Assembly (NCBI RefSeq): GCF_023856365.1
Contig: NC_064535.1
Coordinates: 10,808,363-10,872,362 of the forward strand
Reading direction: 5' to 3'
Source of the DNA: Brienomyrus brachyistius
Lineage: Eukaryota > Chordata > Actinopteri > Osteoglossiformes > Mormyridae
DNA: 64,000 nt
Below the pieces are notes generated by a model. The model saw nothing but the letters and a program-made list of their open reading frames with translations. It searched no databases and was not told the DNA's origin. A program made the position numbers and the translations under genes. The first letter of the stretch is position 1, and the number at the start of each line of letters is the position of its first letter. This document shows, piece by piece, positions 25,622 through 37,790 of the stretch.

Positions 25622-26130
25622 GATGCAGCATAATAGCTCAGTGTGTAGGAATGTAATCTCATAAGATGAAGGTTGAAAGTTCAAGTCCTGCCTCTGGTGT
25701 GTGTGTGTGTGTGTATGTGTGTGTGTTCATTCCCTGATGTTAGGCAGGTTTTCTCTTTCAGTCCAAAAAACATGCTCTGACCAAATGTCCCCACAATGTG
25801 ATAAAAACATTTTGACATTGTAGGAACCACTTTGTCAGTCCCCACAAGGGGAAATTCAATTTTATAAAAATCTGCGACTGCAATAAAAAACTAAAAATGT
25901 CAAAAGTCTTGTATTTTGTTTGGTTACTTATGCTTAAAGTTAGGGCTGGGTAGAGATTAAGGTCATTATGTTGGGATTAGAGTTTTCCCCCGTAGAAATG
26001 AATGGAGAGCCCCCATAATACTGTATTATTATAATTACAAACCTGTGTGTGTGTGTGTGTGTTCCCATCTGAAGTACAGATGCTGCACGGAATCAGCTTC
26101 AGGTAAGTGGATGGGTGATAATAATAATCT
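25622..26130 (+). mobile_element. tRNA-headed SINE split by a CA-repeat insertion
   Basis: 25622-25780 begins with a tRNA-like head: 'tagctcagtgtgtagg' as an A-box-like part and 'gttcaagtcc' as a B-box-like part, about 45 bases apart. It continues with 'ttaggcaggttttctctttc' and 'cagtccaaaaaacatgc'. The SINE resumes after the inserted repeat with 'gtacagatgctgcacgg' and 'ggtaagtggatgggtg' at 26063-26125. The insertion (25781-26062) therefore came later than the SINE. Promoter boxes are diverged and activity is unlikely. Confidence 0.6.
25781..26043 (-). repeat. CA-anchored interspersed repeat, copy C (reverse)
   Basis: Reverse complement of the bodies at 2067 and 4457. It begins with ATGTCCCCACAATGTG, passes through a GTATTTTGTTTGGTTAC segment, 'ggtcattatgttgggattag' and 'agttttccccc', and ends in ATTACAAACC. 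(GT)n runs lie on both sides (25697-25727 and 26044-26062). Confidence 0.75.
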
Positions 26131-27680
26131 GACAGGATTTAAATACATCGGACAACTGCATGAATATGTGATGTAAGACTATGGCTGTGATATTTTACAG
26201 TCATTTTAATAATTGGATGTATTGTACTATAACTGATGTAGCTTCTACTAAAATAATATAGAATAAAACGTGATTGATCATAAGACAACAGAAGTTAATT
26301 GTGAATTGACTGTGTGCCAGAACAGGTAGTTTTTAACAATACTATGGTATGTTTTTCATGGTATGTTGAATGTCATATTTATCACCCCCCCCCCCCCACC
26401 CCCCCAACACGACTGGGTAGATCACATTTAGATAAAAATAATAAAAATGTTTTATGTGATGGGAAAATATGTCAGTGGTATGTGTGTTGGACTTAATGAA
26501 GTGTTAAAAAGTAAATTAAAAAGAATGAGAAAGTGGAAAATAAGTCAGCTCAGTTAAAGAAGGCGCGTGTTGTTCATGTGAAATCACTCCATGTTGTCCT
26601 GCTTCTCCACTTGCATGCCACAGCCATGTGATCAACGCTTTAATATGCAGATCACAAGAATGGGGGCAAGGTCTGTGCTAAGAACCACAAAAGTATTCAC
26701 CAGAAGTTAGAAACATATACAGGTGCATCTTCTTTTAAGAGTCCAGCGCCCTGCCAGAGGTAGGAAAACACACTTCTTAACGATATAGATTATAAACTTT
26801 TTATGCACCTGAGAAACTCTGAATTACCATAAATTGTGAGGTAGCAGTAGATTAAGCCAGGATTGTTCCATGCTGCTAGTGTATAGATACAGCGGTTTGC
26901 AGAGTCACGCGGAAAGTCATTTTTCTCGAGTAATATAAAGATAAAGAGAATCTCACACATCTTTTTCTTTCAGTTGTATCTTGGGTTAAAAAAGATCTGC
27001 ATAAAACATACATGCACCCTCTGCATAATATCTGTATTTACAGTTATTATGTTGTTAATTTCTATATTTTGTCATACACTTTCACTTCATTCAAATTCTC
27101 ATCACCCCTCACACACCACTTTCTTACTATATACAAAGTATGTATTTATTTATGTATTATCATATGCGTCTTTGCTTTGCAGTTTTGTGTTACAAGGTTT
27201 TGTCCCAGCAACATAGCTGCCAATTAACACTGTGGCTTCTATTTTCTATCATGCATTTTATTGCATAATAATCAAACCTATAAGAATCTGAGGGATTATG
27301 TACTAGTAATTTTTTTTCTAGTTACTTTCTGCTTTAGTATCCTCCTTGTTTAGCCTGAAGTAATCCCTTCCTCCCTTTAGCTGAATTATTCTTAAAATAC
27401 TACAGACATTTGCACCTGGAATTCACTAGCACCTTTCAGTTTCAGATGCAATCCATTCAGTTTTAACAGGTCCCACCTTTGCAAGAATATTTTCCAGAGA
27501 CCCACAGACTGAAGCCCACCTCTTACCTACATGAAAAGTTATAAGATTGCATCTTTAACTAAAAGTAAGAACTTGTAAGGTTATTGTCAATAAGGACCAG
27601 GAACACAGCACTTTAAATTAATGACTGTAATGACTGTTGGACTAGTAAGTAATATGGGCATATGCTATATGTACTGTATT
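26131..27680. other. Non-coding spacer with a poly-C tract
   Basis: A C run of 13 at 26385-26397, an A, then seven more C, could form an i-motif or a minus-strand quadruplex. Otherwise AT-rich with no gene or recognised repeat. Confidence 0.45.
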
Positions 27681-27995
27681 ATCCATCCATCCATCCATCC
27701 ATCCATCCATCCATCCAACCATCCATCATTTAACTGCTTATCCTGGTCAGGGTCACGGGGGAGGGCAGGGCCCTTTCCCAAGTAGCATAGGACATTAGAC
27801 TGGGCTACACCCCAGACTGGATGTCATTCCATCACAGGATATGTACAAGCAGACACTCACACACACCATCATACTCTATGGACAATTTACAGAGGCATGA
27901 CTTTGGACTGCAGGGAGAAAGTAAAGTACCCAGAGGAAAGTTACATGACCCGGGAAAACAGGCAAACTCCACACAGTGTGATTCTGGTCCATAAA
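27681..27995 (-). mobile_element. L2-type 3' region with (CATC)n
   Basis: A (CATC)n run at 27681-27727 is followed, in reverse orientation, by 'ctgcttatcctggtcagggt', 'gctacaccccagactggatg', a 'tttggactgcagggagaaag' segment, 'gtacccagaggaaag' and 'ggcaaactccacacag'. This is the best-preserved copy of the class in the window, but it has no coding sequence. Confidence 0.75.
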
Positions 27996-29039
27996 GTTCA
28001 ACTGTATTTCAGGAAAACAGTGCATTAAAACCATTTAGATGCAAGATGATACATTAAATAGTCTTTAATCTTTTTATAATTATCGTGTTAACATTCTATC
28101 AACCGGTTTTAAAAATATACGTTTTCCTGCTGACATCTTGTAATGTTTTTATTGTTTATTTTAGTTATAAAGCCGCGTAATGGTTTTGCACAAGGACTCA
28201 AATTCATGTAGAGAAAAAGCAGAGCACCACTTCATAACGAGATTTAAGGATTTAAAAGAGAAATTGCTCACAGTGTCCACATTTACCATATGGTTATGGT
28301 CAAGTTATACAGGAATCATTAATTTCAGTTTTAATCCAACAAAGCCATGTTCAATAAGAAGTTGGTATTCAAAAATATAATAAAATATGTGAATGAATTC
28401 CAACAAGAGTATCAGGGAGGAACAAGGACTGCACTATGGTAACAAAGCACAACAGGTTGAAATATTATTGTTTCACAGTAGTAATCCTAAGCATTACATG
28501 AAGTTTTTGTACTCAACATACAAAATATCGTTTTTGTCCTCATTGTTCTTCCATAATCTAGTTAAAAATTAGAAATATGTCCTGTATAACTTCATATTAA
28601 TATGTAATTATTACAAAAATAAATCCTGTGTTCTGTTGTTATTAATACAATCTGCACTGTCTTGTAAATGACAACTTAATTGATTATTGATTTTATGTTT
28701 TTTAATTTCCCTAAGATAGTGTAATAATGCAATGAAATATCAGCCAATTTCTATTGACAGGTGCAATGCTCCATTAAGAATAAAAACACCGAAAGATAGA
28801 CTGGCATAAGGATTGAAAAATCCCTTAAGTTTTCACTAGTTGTATGATAATGCTAGCTCATGACCCACTTGGTACAAAGAGGGAAATTATGTCATTTGCA
28901 AATATGCTTTCATTCCATGATATTTTGCAATTGTCCAAATGAAAATAGATTATCTTTGGAGTCCTTCATATGAACCTCAATTCTGCTTTAGAGAAAAAGT
29001 GATAATTTCCTGAAAACCCACAGCGAAATGCATGTACCA
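27996..29039. other. AT-rich spacer
   Basis: No gene, RNA or repeat recognised. Confidence 0.45.
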
Positions 29040-29560
29040 ACCTAGGCCCTGGGTTATTTTAAGGGAAGTCAATCTTTGATCAGCCAAGCTGAAATGGCTC
29101 TGATAAGTGGGAGCTACACTCACGGCAGGGAGACGCTCTGGTTTGTTATTGCTATTTCCTTGCAGGTTTCTCAAGAGTGGAGAAAAGCAGGCGCCAATTT
29201 CCTTGCCACCCCTTATCTGCTTTCACTTTCTTCTGGAGATCCCTGTCACTTTAATCCACCAAGTCTGCTGCTGGTTAACAAGGAAATCCTATGTCAATTA
29301 TCACCAACAACTTCCTGCCGAGAAGCAGAGGGGAATCAAAGGTTCAGAAAGCCTTCCACACTGGAGAGTAGCAGTAGGCCTAATTAAATGGCCCTTATTT
29401 CATACAGTCTGGTGCTGGCTTGGTGACAGATAGCTCATCAAATGATAACCTCCTTTTTCTGCCGATTGTTTTGATTCTTGAACAGTGGGCACTTTTCACC
29501 TTTGAAGTCGATGGATTATGATGCGTGAGACAATTCATGACATGCCAAGGACATTGATGA
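29040..29560. promoter_or_regulatory. Candidate conserved non-coding element
   Basis: More than 500 bases of GC-balanced, non-repetitive DNA. It contains GATA-type sites (GATAAG at 29102, TTATCTGC near 29213), a TAATTAAAT homeodomain core at 29381-29389, and CAATTATC near 29295. Two overlapping frames of about 100 codons are open here, but they resemble no protein family, overlap in different frames and lack splice-site context. I read the open frames as a side effect of the higher GC content. Confidence 0.35.
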
Positions 29561-29744
29561 GGTAATGGATGAAAATTTACATGTGATGGAAATGATGGAT
29601 GTTGGTAAATGACGGAATAAGTTTGTTTTTCCACTGCAGAAAGTTTTGGGGATATATGTTAGACTTTTAGCTATTTATTTTAATTTTGCTAGCACGTTTT
29701 ATTGATTTTTGCATGGAAATTAGTAGATCGAAGTAAATATTTAG
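29561..29744. other. Short spacer
   Basis: Nothing recognised. Confidence 0.4.
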
Positions 29745-29840
29745 CACATCCATCCATCCATCATGCCATCCATCCATCCATCCATCCAGCCATCCATCTC
29801 CTACCCACCTATACTGGGCAGATTCACAAACACTGGGAAA
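29745..29840 (-). repeat. (CATC)n microsatellite with L2-tail remnant
   Basis: CATC units interrupted at 29763 and 29789, followed by 'ctcctacccacctatactgg', a remnant of the L2-type tail in reverse orientation. Confidence 0.7.
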
Positions 29841-31689
29841 CAGTAATACGTAAATAATATAAATAACAAGAAAAATGTATGGATGCCGCTTTTTATTCAT
29901 GAATTACATGCACCTGTCATTTGTGATTATAAAATTTTGTAAAGCCGAATGGTAAATAATTTAAACTTTACAGAAAACATTGTAACAAACCACAAACATT
30001 CTATGCTGCTATTACATTTTCTTCCCACAGTGCTGATCATGATAAGTGGTTGAAGGATGGATGAATATTTTATTCCCTGTTTCTGACATATTAATCTTAA
30101 AATCAACAAAATTATGATACGTAATCTGTCATTTAGGGTAGAACTGATGTCACTAGTTACTATTAAATGTCAAGAATGTCTTTGCTGCTTAAATCTCAGG
30201 TTATATTGAAGCCTATTATTTTGGGTCATTCTTTAAAACTTCCCTCTCCAGGCACATATACACAAAATCAAACCACTCAAGAAGACAGTGGACCTCACTT
30301 CAGCTCTTCATTCTCATTATACTTACAAAGCAATAAATCCCACTCTCTTCTAGGGTGATGCTTTCTTACGATGTATATGTCAACCCAACCCTCATTAATG
30401 CGTAGCCCTCTGACCCAATTAAATTAAATGGAGAGATATTCACCATGACTGCCACTTCACCCCGATCCTTCTCTTCACCTTTTTAACTTACTGACTATTA
30501 CGTTCATACACTTTGCTCTTTGTCAGCCTTTTTCTTTCCAGGTACTCAGCAGTTGCCAGTATAAGCGAGGACATTTTTATTACTTTAAGAAAAAATAGCC
30601 AATCTGACCATCTGTTGCATCCAAAAATTGAAACAAATTATCCTAGCATTTAAACACTTTAAGGTTACCGTGGCATTATCCTGTAGTTACTTAAAAAACT
30701 TGACTTAAACACGACCCCTTTCGTAATTTTCACTAGCAGCTAGAAAGCATATGCGTATACATTTTTTGTCATACTCATTGTCTAGTGAGGCGCTGGACCT
30801 ATCATCATTCTTACACTTAGCTGGAAATTTTAAATTTGACCAGTTTTTAATTGATCGGTTTTAATGAATTTTTGACTCATATCAGAGATAGCAGTGAATT
30901 TGGTCTTATAGCCTAATTTCATACTCAAAGTTCTTCCTAAAGAAGTTGTCTTACATATGGATCTAAAAAAACCTTTTTATAATGGGAAAAATAAAGAATA
31001 TTCCATTAATAATAAACAGCAAAACTTAGTAACTTAATTGAAATAAGCAAAAAACTTAACTCATTTTCATTGGAAATTTAACTGATCCTTTTACGGTTTG
31101 TAATTCACTACTTGAAATGCCAAATTGAGATGTTAAACTGTTAGCAATGTTGTAAACTTCTTCAAAATATTCCTTCTAGAATTCTATATCAGACTCAGAA
31201 ATATCACTGAATACATTTCATAAGGGTTTTAGCATATTATTAATGAATTAAATAAAAAAATACAAATAACATGTTTAAAAATGCAGAATAAAGTGATTAA
31301 GTTCAGTTCTGCAGTTAATATAAAAATACTTCTTAAAATATAATTTAAGGTTTGTATACGATTCAGAAATATATACAGCCGGAGAAATAAAGAAACAAAA
31401 TTTAAATTAAAAATCAAAGCACAGTAAAGCATTATTTACATCTGAAATGGTTATGACATTTATTGCATGCTTCTCAGAGCTGTACAAAATATCCGTGGAT
31501 TTTATGTTCTATTTTGGTTTGTCCCTGTAATTATTCAGATCCAAGGGCCCCCACTTTAAAATTCAGCACCAAGTGTTCCTTAACATTTTCATATGGGAAA
31601 AAAGGGGACAGAGTGCAGAAACCAATTTACCAACAGAGCGACATCATCTGTTTGTCCGTTTATCTCTTACACACCACCCCTCGGTCCAG
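29841..31689. other. Non-coding spacer
   Basis: No gene seen. 30,380-30,480 is somewhat GC-balanced with ATTAATGCG and AATTAAATTAAATGG motifs and may be a small conserved element. The rest is AT-rich. Confidence 0.4.
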
Positions 31690-32360
31690 TGTTGACAGGA
31701 CATGATATTCCATTAATCTGCCTAATGAAAATTTAACCAGTGTTATAAACAAATAATTGGCTATTATCCTCTCAAAGATCCCGAATAAATTACTCGCGTT
31801 TTTCATTGCTTAAAAGCTGGCCCTTCTGATTGATGTTAGAATAAATGTGGGCTGTTCTGTCCCTGCAAGTGGGTCTTGGTTAAGCCTGTGATTGACTTAA
31901 TGAGAGTCTTTGGGGTGAGTAAATGTTCCAAATTGCTCAGTCATTAGCTTTGCTCGGCTGTCTGAAGATACCCTGGATCTGCATTGCAGTCTGCTCCTCT
32001 TGTACCATTCCGCCTCCAATTACATTTTCATTTAGAGCAAACCTCTGAAGTCAGATAGGCAGACCTCTTTTCATTACGCTGGCCTTCTTTTTCTTTTTTA
32101 TCTAAATAGTGTGAAATGTCTCTTCATTTAGAGCAATTAAAGTTGAAAAAGACTGCACTGTAATGAATTATCATACAAATTATTTACTTAATGCCACAAT
32201 CTTCTACTCTCTTTTTCTCTCATCCCTTTTTCTATGACAGCAGTATTGCAACAAGAGTCTAGGCAGACGAGAGAGAGCCAGGCCATTTGGTATGAATTCA
32301 GCAATACGATGGTTTCCCAGAAAATGCATGTACTTGATCTCCTGAGTTTTATCATTTGTT
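31690..32360. promoter_or_regulatory. Candidate conserved non-coding element with a duplicated 14-mer
   Basis: The most enhancer-like stretch in the first half. It is about 670 bases without simple repeats and has TGATTGAC (PBX/HOX-like) at 31889-31896 and CCAATTAC near 32017. An exact 14-mer, TTCATTTAGAGCAA, occurs at 32027-32040 and again at 32123-32136, the second running on into TTAAAG. Exact reuse of a 14-mer 96 bases apart in otherwise dissimilar DNA suggests a duplicated binding site. Function is inferred. Confidence 0.4.
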
Positions 32361-33029
32361 TTTCCCTGACATCCTTATTATTGATTTAGGGAACTGTATG
32401 TATATTACTGAAAAGTAGAAGGAAGAAACAGCTTAGACAATACTACTAAGAAGGGCGTTAAGGTTTTGGTTTTGTAACATTAACGATATAATTATATTGT
32501 ATAAAGTGCATCAACAATTTGTGCTTTTTGCTATAGCAGATCCAGGATTCCAGATTTCGAGTCGATAAAGACTCATGTATTAAACACAGATAAGATCATG
32601 AAAATTAGGTACATACGATCAATCCAAACAGATGATTAGTTGCAGAAATTCCTCAACTTAAAATATTCTGAATAATTACGAGTACGTGAGCCAAAACATT
32701 GAGTATAAAATGTATGCAGAATCTTTCAGACATACCAAAGCAAACATCCACTTTCAAGTGGAAAAAGGTGCACGAAGAATATTTATTTACAGATTGAATT
32801 GCAAGATAATTATTAATTTGAATAACATTAAGTGAGCATTGACATGCAGAATACTTCTCCAGAAATACAACAAATGTAGCTTGTTAATGAGCAAATACAG
32901 CATTATAGTTATTATGGAATATTCAAGGTGCGCATGTTTAATGCTAACATAAATGTGAAAGTTTCTAAACAAATCTATGGTCATTTTAGATGAATGAAAA
33001 TTTCGACCTTGTAGAGCCTGAGGTAGGTT
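32361..33029. other. Non-coding spacer
   Basis: Part of a 170-codon minus-strand frame (32787-33299) lies here. It is rich in Ile, Leu, Phe and His as expected of AT-rich DNA, and crosses an L2 tail remnant, so it is not accepted as a gene. Confidence 0.45.
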
Positions 33030-33110
33030 ACAGACTAGGTTACGCATCATGACCGCGACCAGCCCAGGACAAATGGATGGAAGACGGATGGAAAGATTGA
33101 TGAATAATGA
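33030..33110 (+). mobile_element. L2-type 3' tail remnant
   Basis: 'Catgaccgcgaccagccc', 'aggacaaatggatgg' and 'aagacggatgg' match the last part of a fish L2-type tail in forward orientation. Confidence 0.5.
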
Positions 33111-36100
33111 AAATTTAAGCATTTTCAACGGAACATTTACAAAACAAATACAATAAGCAGCTGTCAAATAACAGTAGACATCAATAAGCCTGTTTGAAAA
33201 CTGCCTGTTTGAAATTTGTGAGTGAGTATCCCATATCGTAGCTCTCGGAGACTGAGGCAGGGAATGTTGCAATATTTTATCAATGCTGTCACAATGCATA
33301 ATACATTAATAAATATCTTTTAGATAAAAACTTAAGATACACAAAATTAACTTCATAAATATTCTATTTAATAAAAAAACAAAAGGAAGGATAATATTAA
33401 GAATGATGTAGTCAGTCATATGTCACTGATGGAGAATATGTCATCAAAACTGTTACGTCACAGTAACATGTTATTAACAGTTACAGAGGCCTGTTATTTT
33501 TACAAATCGGCGGACACCATACTGTATTGATTACCAGCTATCAGCATTTGTTTGAAAATAATGCAGTTTATGATTTTATTGTGAACACCCAAGATCCCAT
33601 CAGCTGAAAGTATTATGATATTACTGTACCTCCTAACAAAATACAAAGGGGTTTGTTTTTTTGCAGCATTAATAACTAAGCTCACCTACAAAATCAATTT
33701 TAAAGTATGAGATGACTCCAGTAAGGATAAAGGAAGAACTATTAATTAAAAGTGGAACAGGTTCTTATTTTAGTGGAAAATGGAAAAATTGCATGTCTTT
33801 GTTAAGGAAAGCCCAGGAGCAAAGCTTTCATTAGCCTACATGCATGGCAAAAGCAATTCATCAACTATAATTTTCTTTGAATAGAAAAAAGGGATCAACT
33901 TCAGTATGCTATTTATGGAGATTTACGGAACTCCAGCAAATGGTAATGTGATTAACATTTATCTACAACATGTTAAAATGGCCTTCCTGCTTGTGTTTGG
34001 TTTAAGATTAAAATACCACTCAAATAAAAAAAAATGCCATAAAAAAAAGATATGCAATGATATAAAATCTGCTTTGCTTCATGAATACATAATGATGAAG
34101 ATTTTTGGGGAATTCACTGTCACATTAGAAGGGATTTTTCTTCCTTCCAAATATCTTTTTTCTCCATGTAGGCCTGTCCCTAGATGAGCACAGCAGGCTG
34201 AACACAGTTATTGTCCTTTAGATTCTCTGTAAATGTGAACTGTTCTGTGGATTAGTGGAGTGGAGATTTAGTGCATCCTTGTGGAGTATTGTTGAAATCT
34301 ATTTTGGGATGTACGATTGGAGGGCTGTAAGCCTCGTAATACATGCCTGCTACAGTTGACAAGAGACAGTTGAGAGACCATTTTATGCAAAATCATATAA
34401 AATTATTTTGGAGGGCCATAATGCAGCTAATATTATTTAAAAGGTCTGCCATTTCAGTGTTTATATAATAAATTTACATAAATGTTTGATATATATATGT
34501 GATATATTCTTGTCTATATGTAATATTATTGTGATACTATTATGCCGTATTATTATTAGCTATTACCAAGTTAAAAATAAGGCATATTAGTCCCAGCAGA
34601 ATGATTTTCTTGTAACGGATTCTATACCTAGTTTGCAGGATCGGTCCATTTGGACCAGTGTGGTGCTGAGGATTCAGCCACCGCATGGCTGCACTCAGGT
34701 TCTCATCCCTGAGGTCGTTCGTTGTGTGCTGGCTGTAATCAGCACACACCCCTTACCCCCTTTTTCTATACCTAGGTCTATATCGGGTATTCCAGTATTG
34801 ATCCCATTTCGGCACTCTGAAAAAAAAAAGACAATGACGTGGATGGACACAAAACTGAAGGGAAACAATAAAGACAATTGAAGACATGGGCTTTCAGAGA
34901 AGACAATCTACAACAGTATTAACATGACAGTGCAACAGAAACATCCTCACTACGGGTGTCAGTGATTATGTTAGCTCAGTATGTATAATTTAATTTAATA
35001 ACAATATATTTCCTCATGGTTTCTTTTGTGACAACCATTGATATACCTTTGAAAAATAATCCTAGTATTCATTAGTGCAAAAAATGATTTCAAGTAGCTA
35101 TTTTTCACATTATATTTACATTTGCTGTTTTGTTTCCATACTATTATCATTCTTAAAATATTATTCAACGACAGGTTTCAAAGTATATAGATTTAAATGC
35201 AATTCCGTCCATAAGCATAGAGCACTGACACATCATGCTAAATGTGATTTTCTCTTTGTAACTCAATCTTGGGTTAATCTTGAGGCAATTAACTACTTCA
35301 AATCTTTAACAAAGCCCACCATGCAAGGAGCCCCCTGGGAGTAGTTTCATAAACAATAGTAAACCACTTTCAACAGCCATCAACTTGGAATTCAACATCC
35401 ACAGACAACATTCCGCTTTCATAAAGTGATTAAAACAATACAGTTTGTGTTTGGAAAAACATGTAAATTACGGAACTGATCTGGTACTTCACTGGTTTCT
35501 GCATGTGTTTTTGTAATTTAGCGCAATACAAAATGTATCACGCATAAATGTAGCTACTTACCTTTATACCAAAGGCAGGTGTATGAGGCCTTAGAACGGG
35601 GTGAAATGCTTTCATGAAATTGAAAATTTTGATTTATATCAGCAGTAAAAATTTGACCTGTTGCACACAAAATCACAAATACCCTGTCGTTGTGTCTTCA
35701 TGCTACTGATCATACATTCAAAACATGTGTTACTTACTCTCTCTAGAGGTTTTGTCAACTTCATATATTTGACTGATTTTAACCATAAACACAAGCAGTT
35801 TAATATTACCCCCCTCCATAGACAATGCTTTCCATTAAAAATTCATATTCAACCACCACCGCCTACCTATTGATCCACAAATTCTCAGGAAAGGTCAGTT
35901 TAATGTTCCCTGTTCCATTACCATAACTCTCATGACAATTGGCAAAATGGTTCATGGACTGTATCAAATCAATTGAGCTTCAATTTGATTGGTTTATGAT
36001 GATTCCCCCCAGAGAGAACATGACAAATTTCATGTAAATTAAGTCTCACATCTTATGCCTGAACAGTTCCTCTGAAAATGCCTTTTGTAGTTACCAGTTA

Positions 36101-37212
36101 ATCTTGGCGCCTCTAAAACTATACCGTACTGCAGCTGTATAGAAGACAGATTGTTAAACCATTCCTAGTACAAGTATAGTAACATACTACCTCTTGAAAT
36201 ATTCAAACGTTTTAGGTTTCATTTTGTTAGGCAGCAATTTTATTTTATATTTTTATACCATATTTGACGTGTGTTGTATGCTATTTAAAATTGCATAAAT
36301 GTTAAAGGTAATGTAGTAAAAAGCATGTGATTAAAAATAATGCCAAATATTGCTCCTTATAATATGTACGTGTCATGTAAAGTCTGACTGGTACCCAGAT
36401 TGTTCAGCATATTCCCCGTTTTTGTCCCCTATCCTGCCAGGGATATATAGAAAGGCCAGGGTAATGGGTAATAAAGAAAACTACCTAAAAAGTTAGAATA
36501 TACATCAACTACATAGTCCTATCTTCTCTAAGTTGAAGTCTATTACATGCTCAATGTGAAAAGTTACTATCACTTACTGTGGTGTAACATGAAGTGACTG
36601 CCATTAAATTACATGCTTAACATAAATCCTCCGCTATACCAGAGTGTACCATGAAATAAGTTAAAACACTGACAACCTTTAAATGCCCAAATCTCAAATT
36701 AATCTGCACAAACGTGATTACTACTTCAGATGTTTAACAGAATTCTACAGTAGTAGCTACTGTGTAATAGGAAAGTTTACAAGTAATTAGGTTATAAATA
36801 TTGTGAAATATTACAAAGGAGGGAGTTAAGGTAACATGTTTAGTGAAAATGGTAGCTTTGATTTTTTAAAAATGCCTTGATATCTACAGACCTCCATGTT
36901 AAACTGTATTTTGCTAACATTTCCTGCATGCCTATAGCTATAGAGACACCAGTAAAAAGTACACAAACTGATGTAAAATCCTGGCCACAGCACAGAAATA
37001 GCTTTACAAATAATAGCCATTTTTTAGTCAAAAGAGGCCTGGTGTGGCAGAAAATCTGATCTCACTTTAGGTAATAATACAAAAAAGTTGTGCAAAACTA
37101 TTACATTAATTTTCATTCATATGCTAATGAGATATGCATCTACTAACCACCTGCTACACCTAAGCACTACACACAAACTTTTAGGAGCAAGGCGGAGGCC
37201 CTCAAGGTTTCT
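33111..37212. other. Long non-coding spacer
   Basis: No gene, RNA or clear repeat over about 4 kb. A GC-richer patch at 34,630-34,810 has open frames on both strands but no recognisable protein. 34,190-34,300 includes TTATTGTCCTTTAG (SOX-like ATTGT core). The rest is AT-rich. Confidence 0.35.
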
Positions 37213-37301
<89 letters not shown>

Positions 37302-37328
37302 GCCACCCATCCATCCATCCATCCATCC
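37213..37328. repeat. (CTAT)n microsatellite with (CATC)n end
   Basis: CTAT units from 37213 to 37301 with one short interruption near 37248-37251, then CATC units at 37308-37328. The plus-strand frame through it encodes only Leu-Ser-Ile-Tyr periodicity. Confidence 0.92.
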
Positions 37329-37734
37329 TTTGTGTTTATTCAAACTTTTACTGAATCTTAAATCCCATTGTTTTTGCAGTGGGGAGGAGCCAGTGTCCCG
37401 ACGGGTATATTAAATGGCAGCTTAAATGGCCTAAAATGTTGATGTTCCTCTGAGTGAACTGGCAGTTACTGTGGAAGTTAATCTATAAAGGTTATTGGTA
37501 TTATGAATATATGAGAATATATTTTCCCCAGATAGATTCCTTAGGTTTATTTTTCCCTTTTTATATTTTTCACCTCTGCATTGTGTAAATCCTGTGCCTA
37601 TCTGGTTTCAATAACCTTTATCCTCGATGATGAATCTCTTGCCTCATCCCTGTGACACATTGTTCTGTTATCTGCCCTGAAACAATTCTGACTCTATTGC
37701 TATGTTAATCTATATTGTACTATTTGCTTCACTT
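37329..37734. other. Non-coding spacer
   Basis: Nothing recognised apart from moderate complexity near 37380-37500. Confidence 0.4.
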
Positions 37735-37790
37735 GTATGTCGCTTTTGACAAAAGCGGCTGCTAAATAAATAAATGAAAAAATGTAATGA
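37735..37790 (+). mobile_element. SINE-like fragment
   Basis: 'Gtcgcttttgacaaaagcgg' and 'ctgctaaataaataaatg' match the very common fish SINE 3' motif (consensus roughly cgctttggataaaagcgtctgctaaatg). It is truncated. Confidence 0.6.

Noticed and set aside
25627..25700. Possible tRNA gene
   Set aside because: Only the A- and B-box-like parts are tRNA-like. No cloverleaf can be drawn and it continues into a SINE body.
27681..27727. Regular short repeats as a possible CRISPR array
   Set aside because: A tetranucleotide microsatellite with no spacers, in a eukaryotic context.
32787..33299. 170-codon minus-strand frame
   Set aside because: Composition is that of AT-rich DNA, it crosses an L2 tail remnant, and no domain or splice signals are seen.
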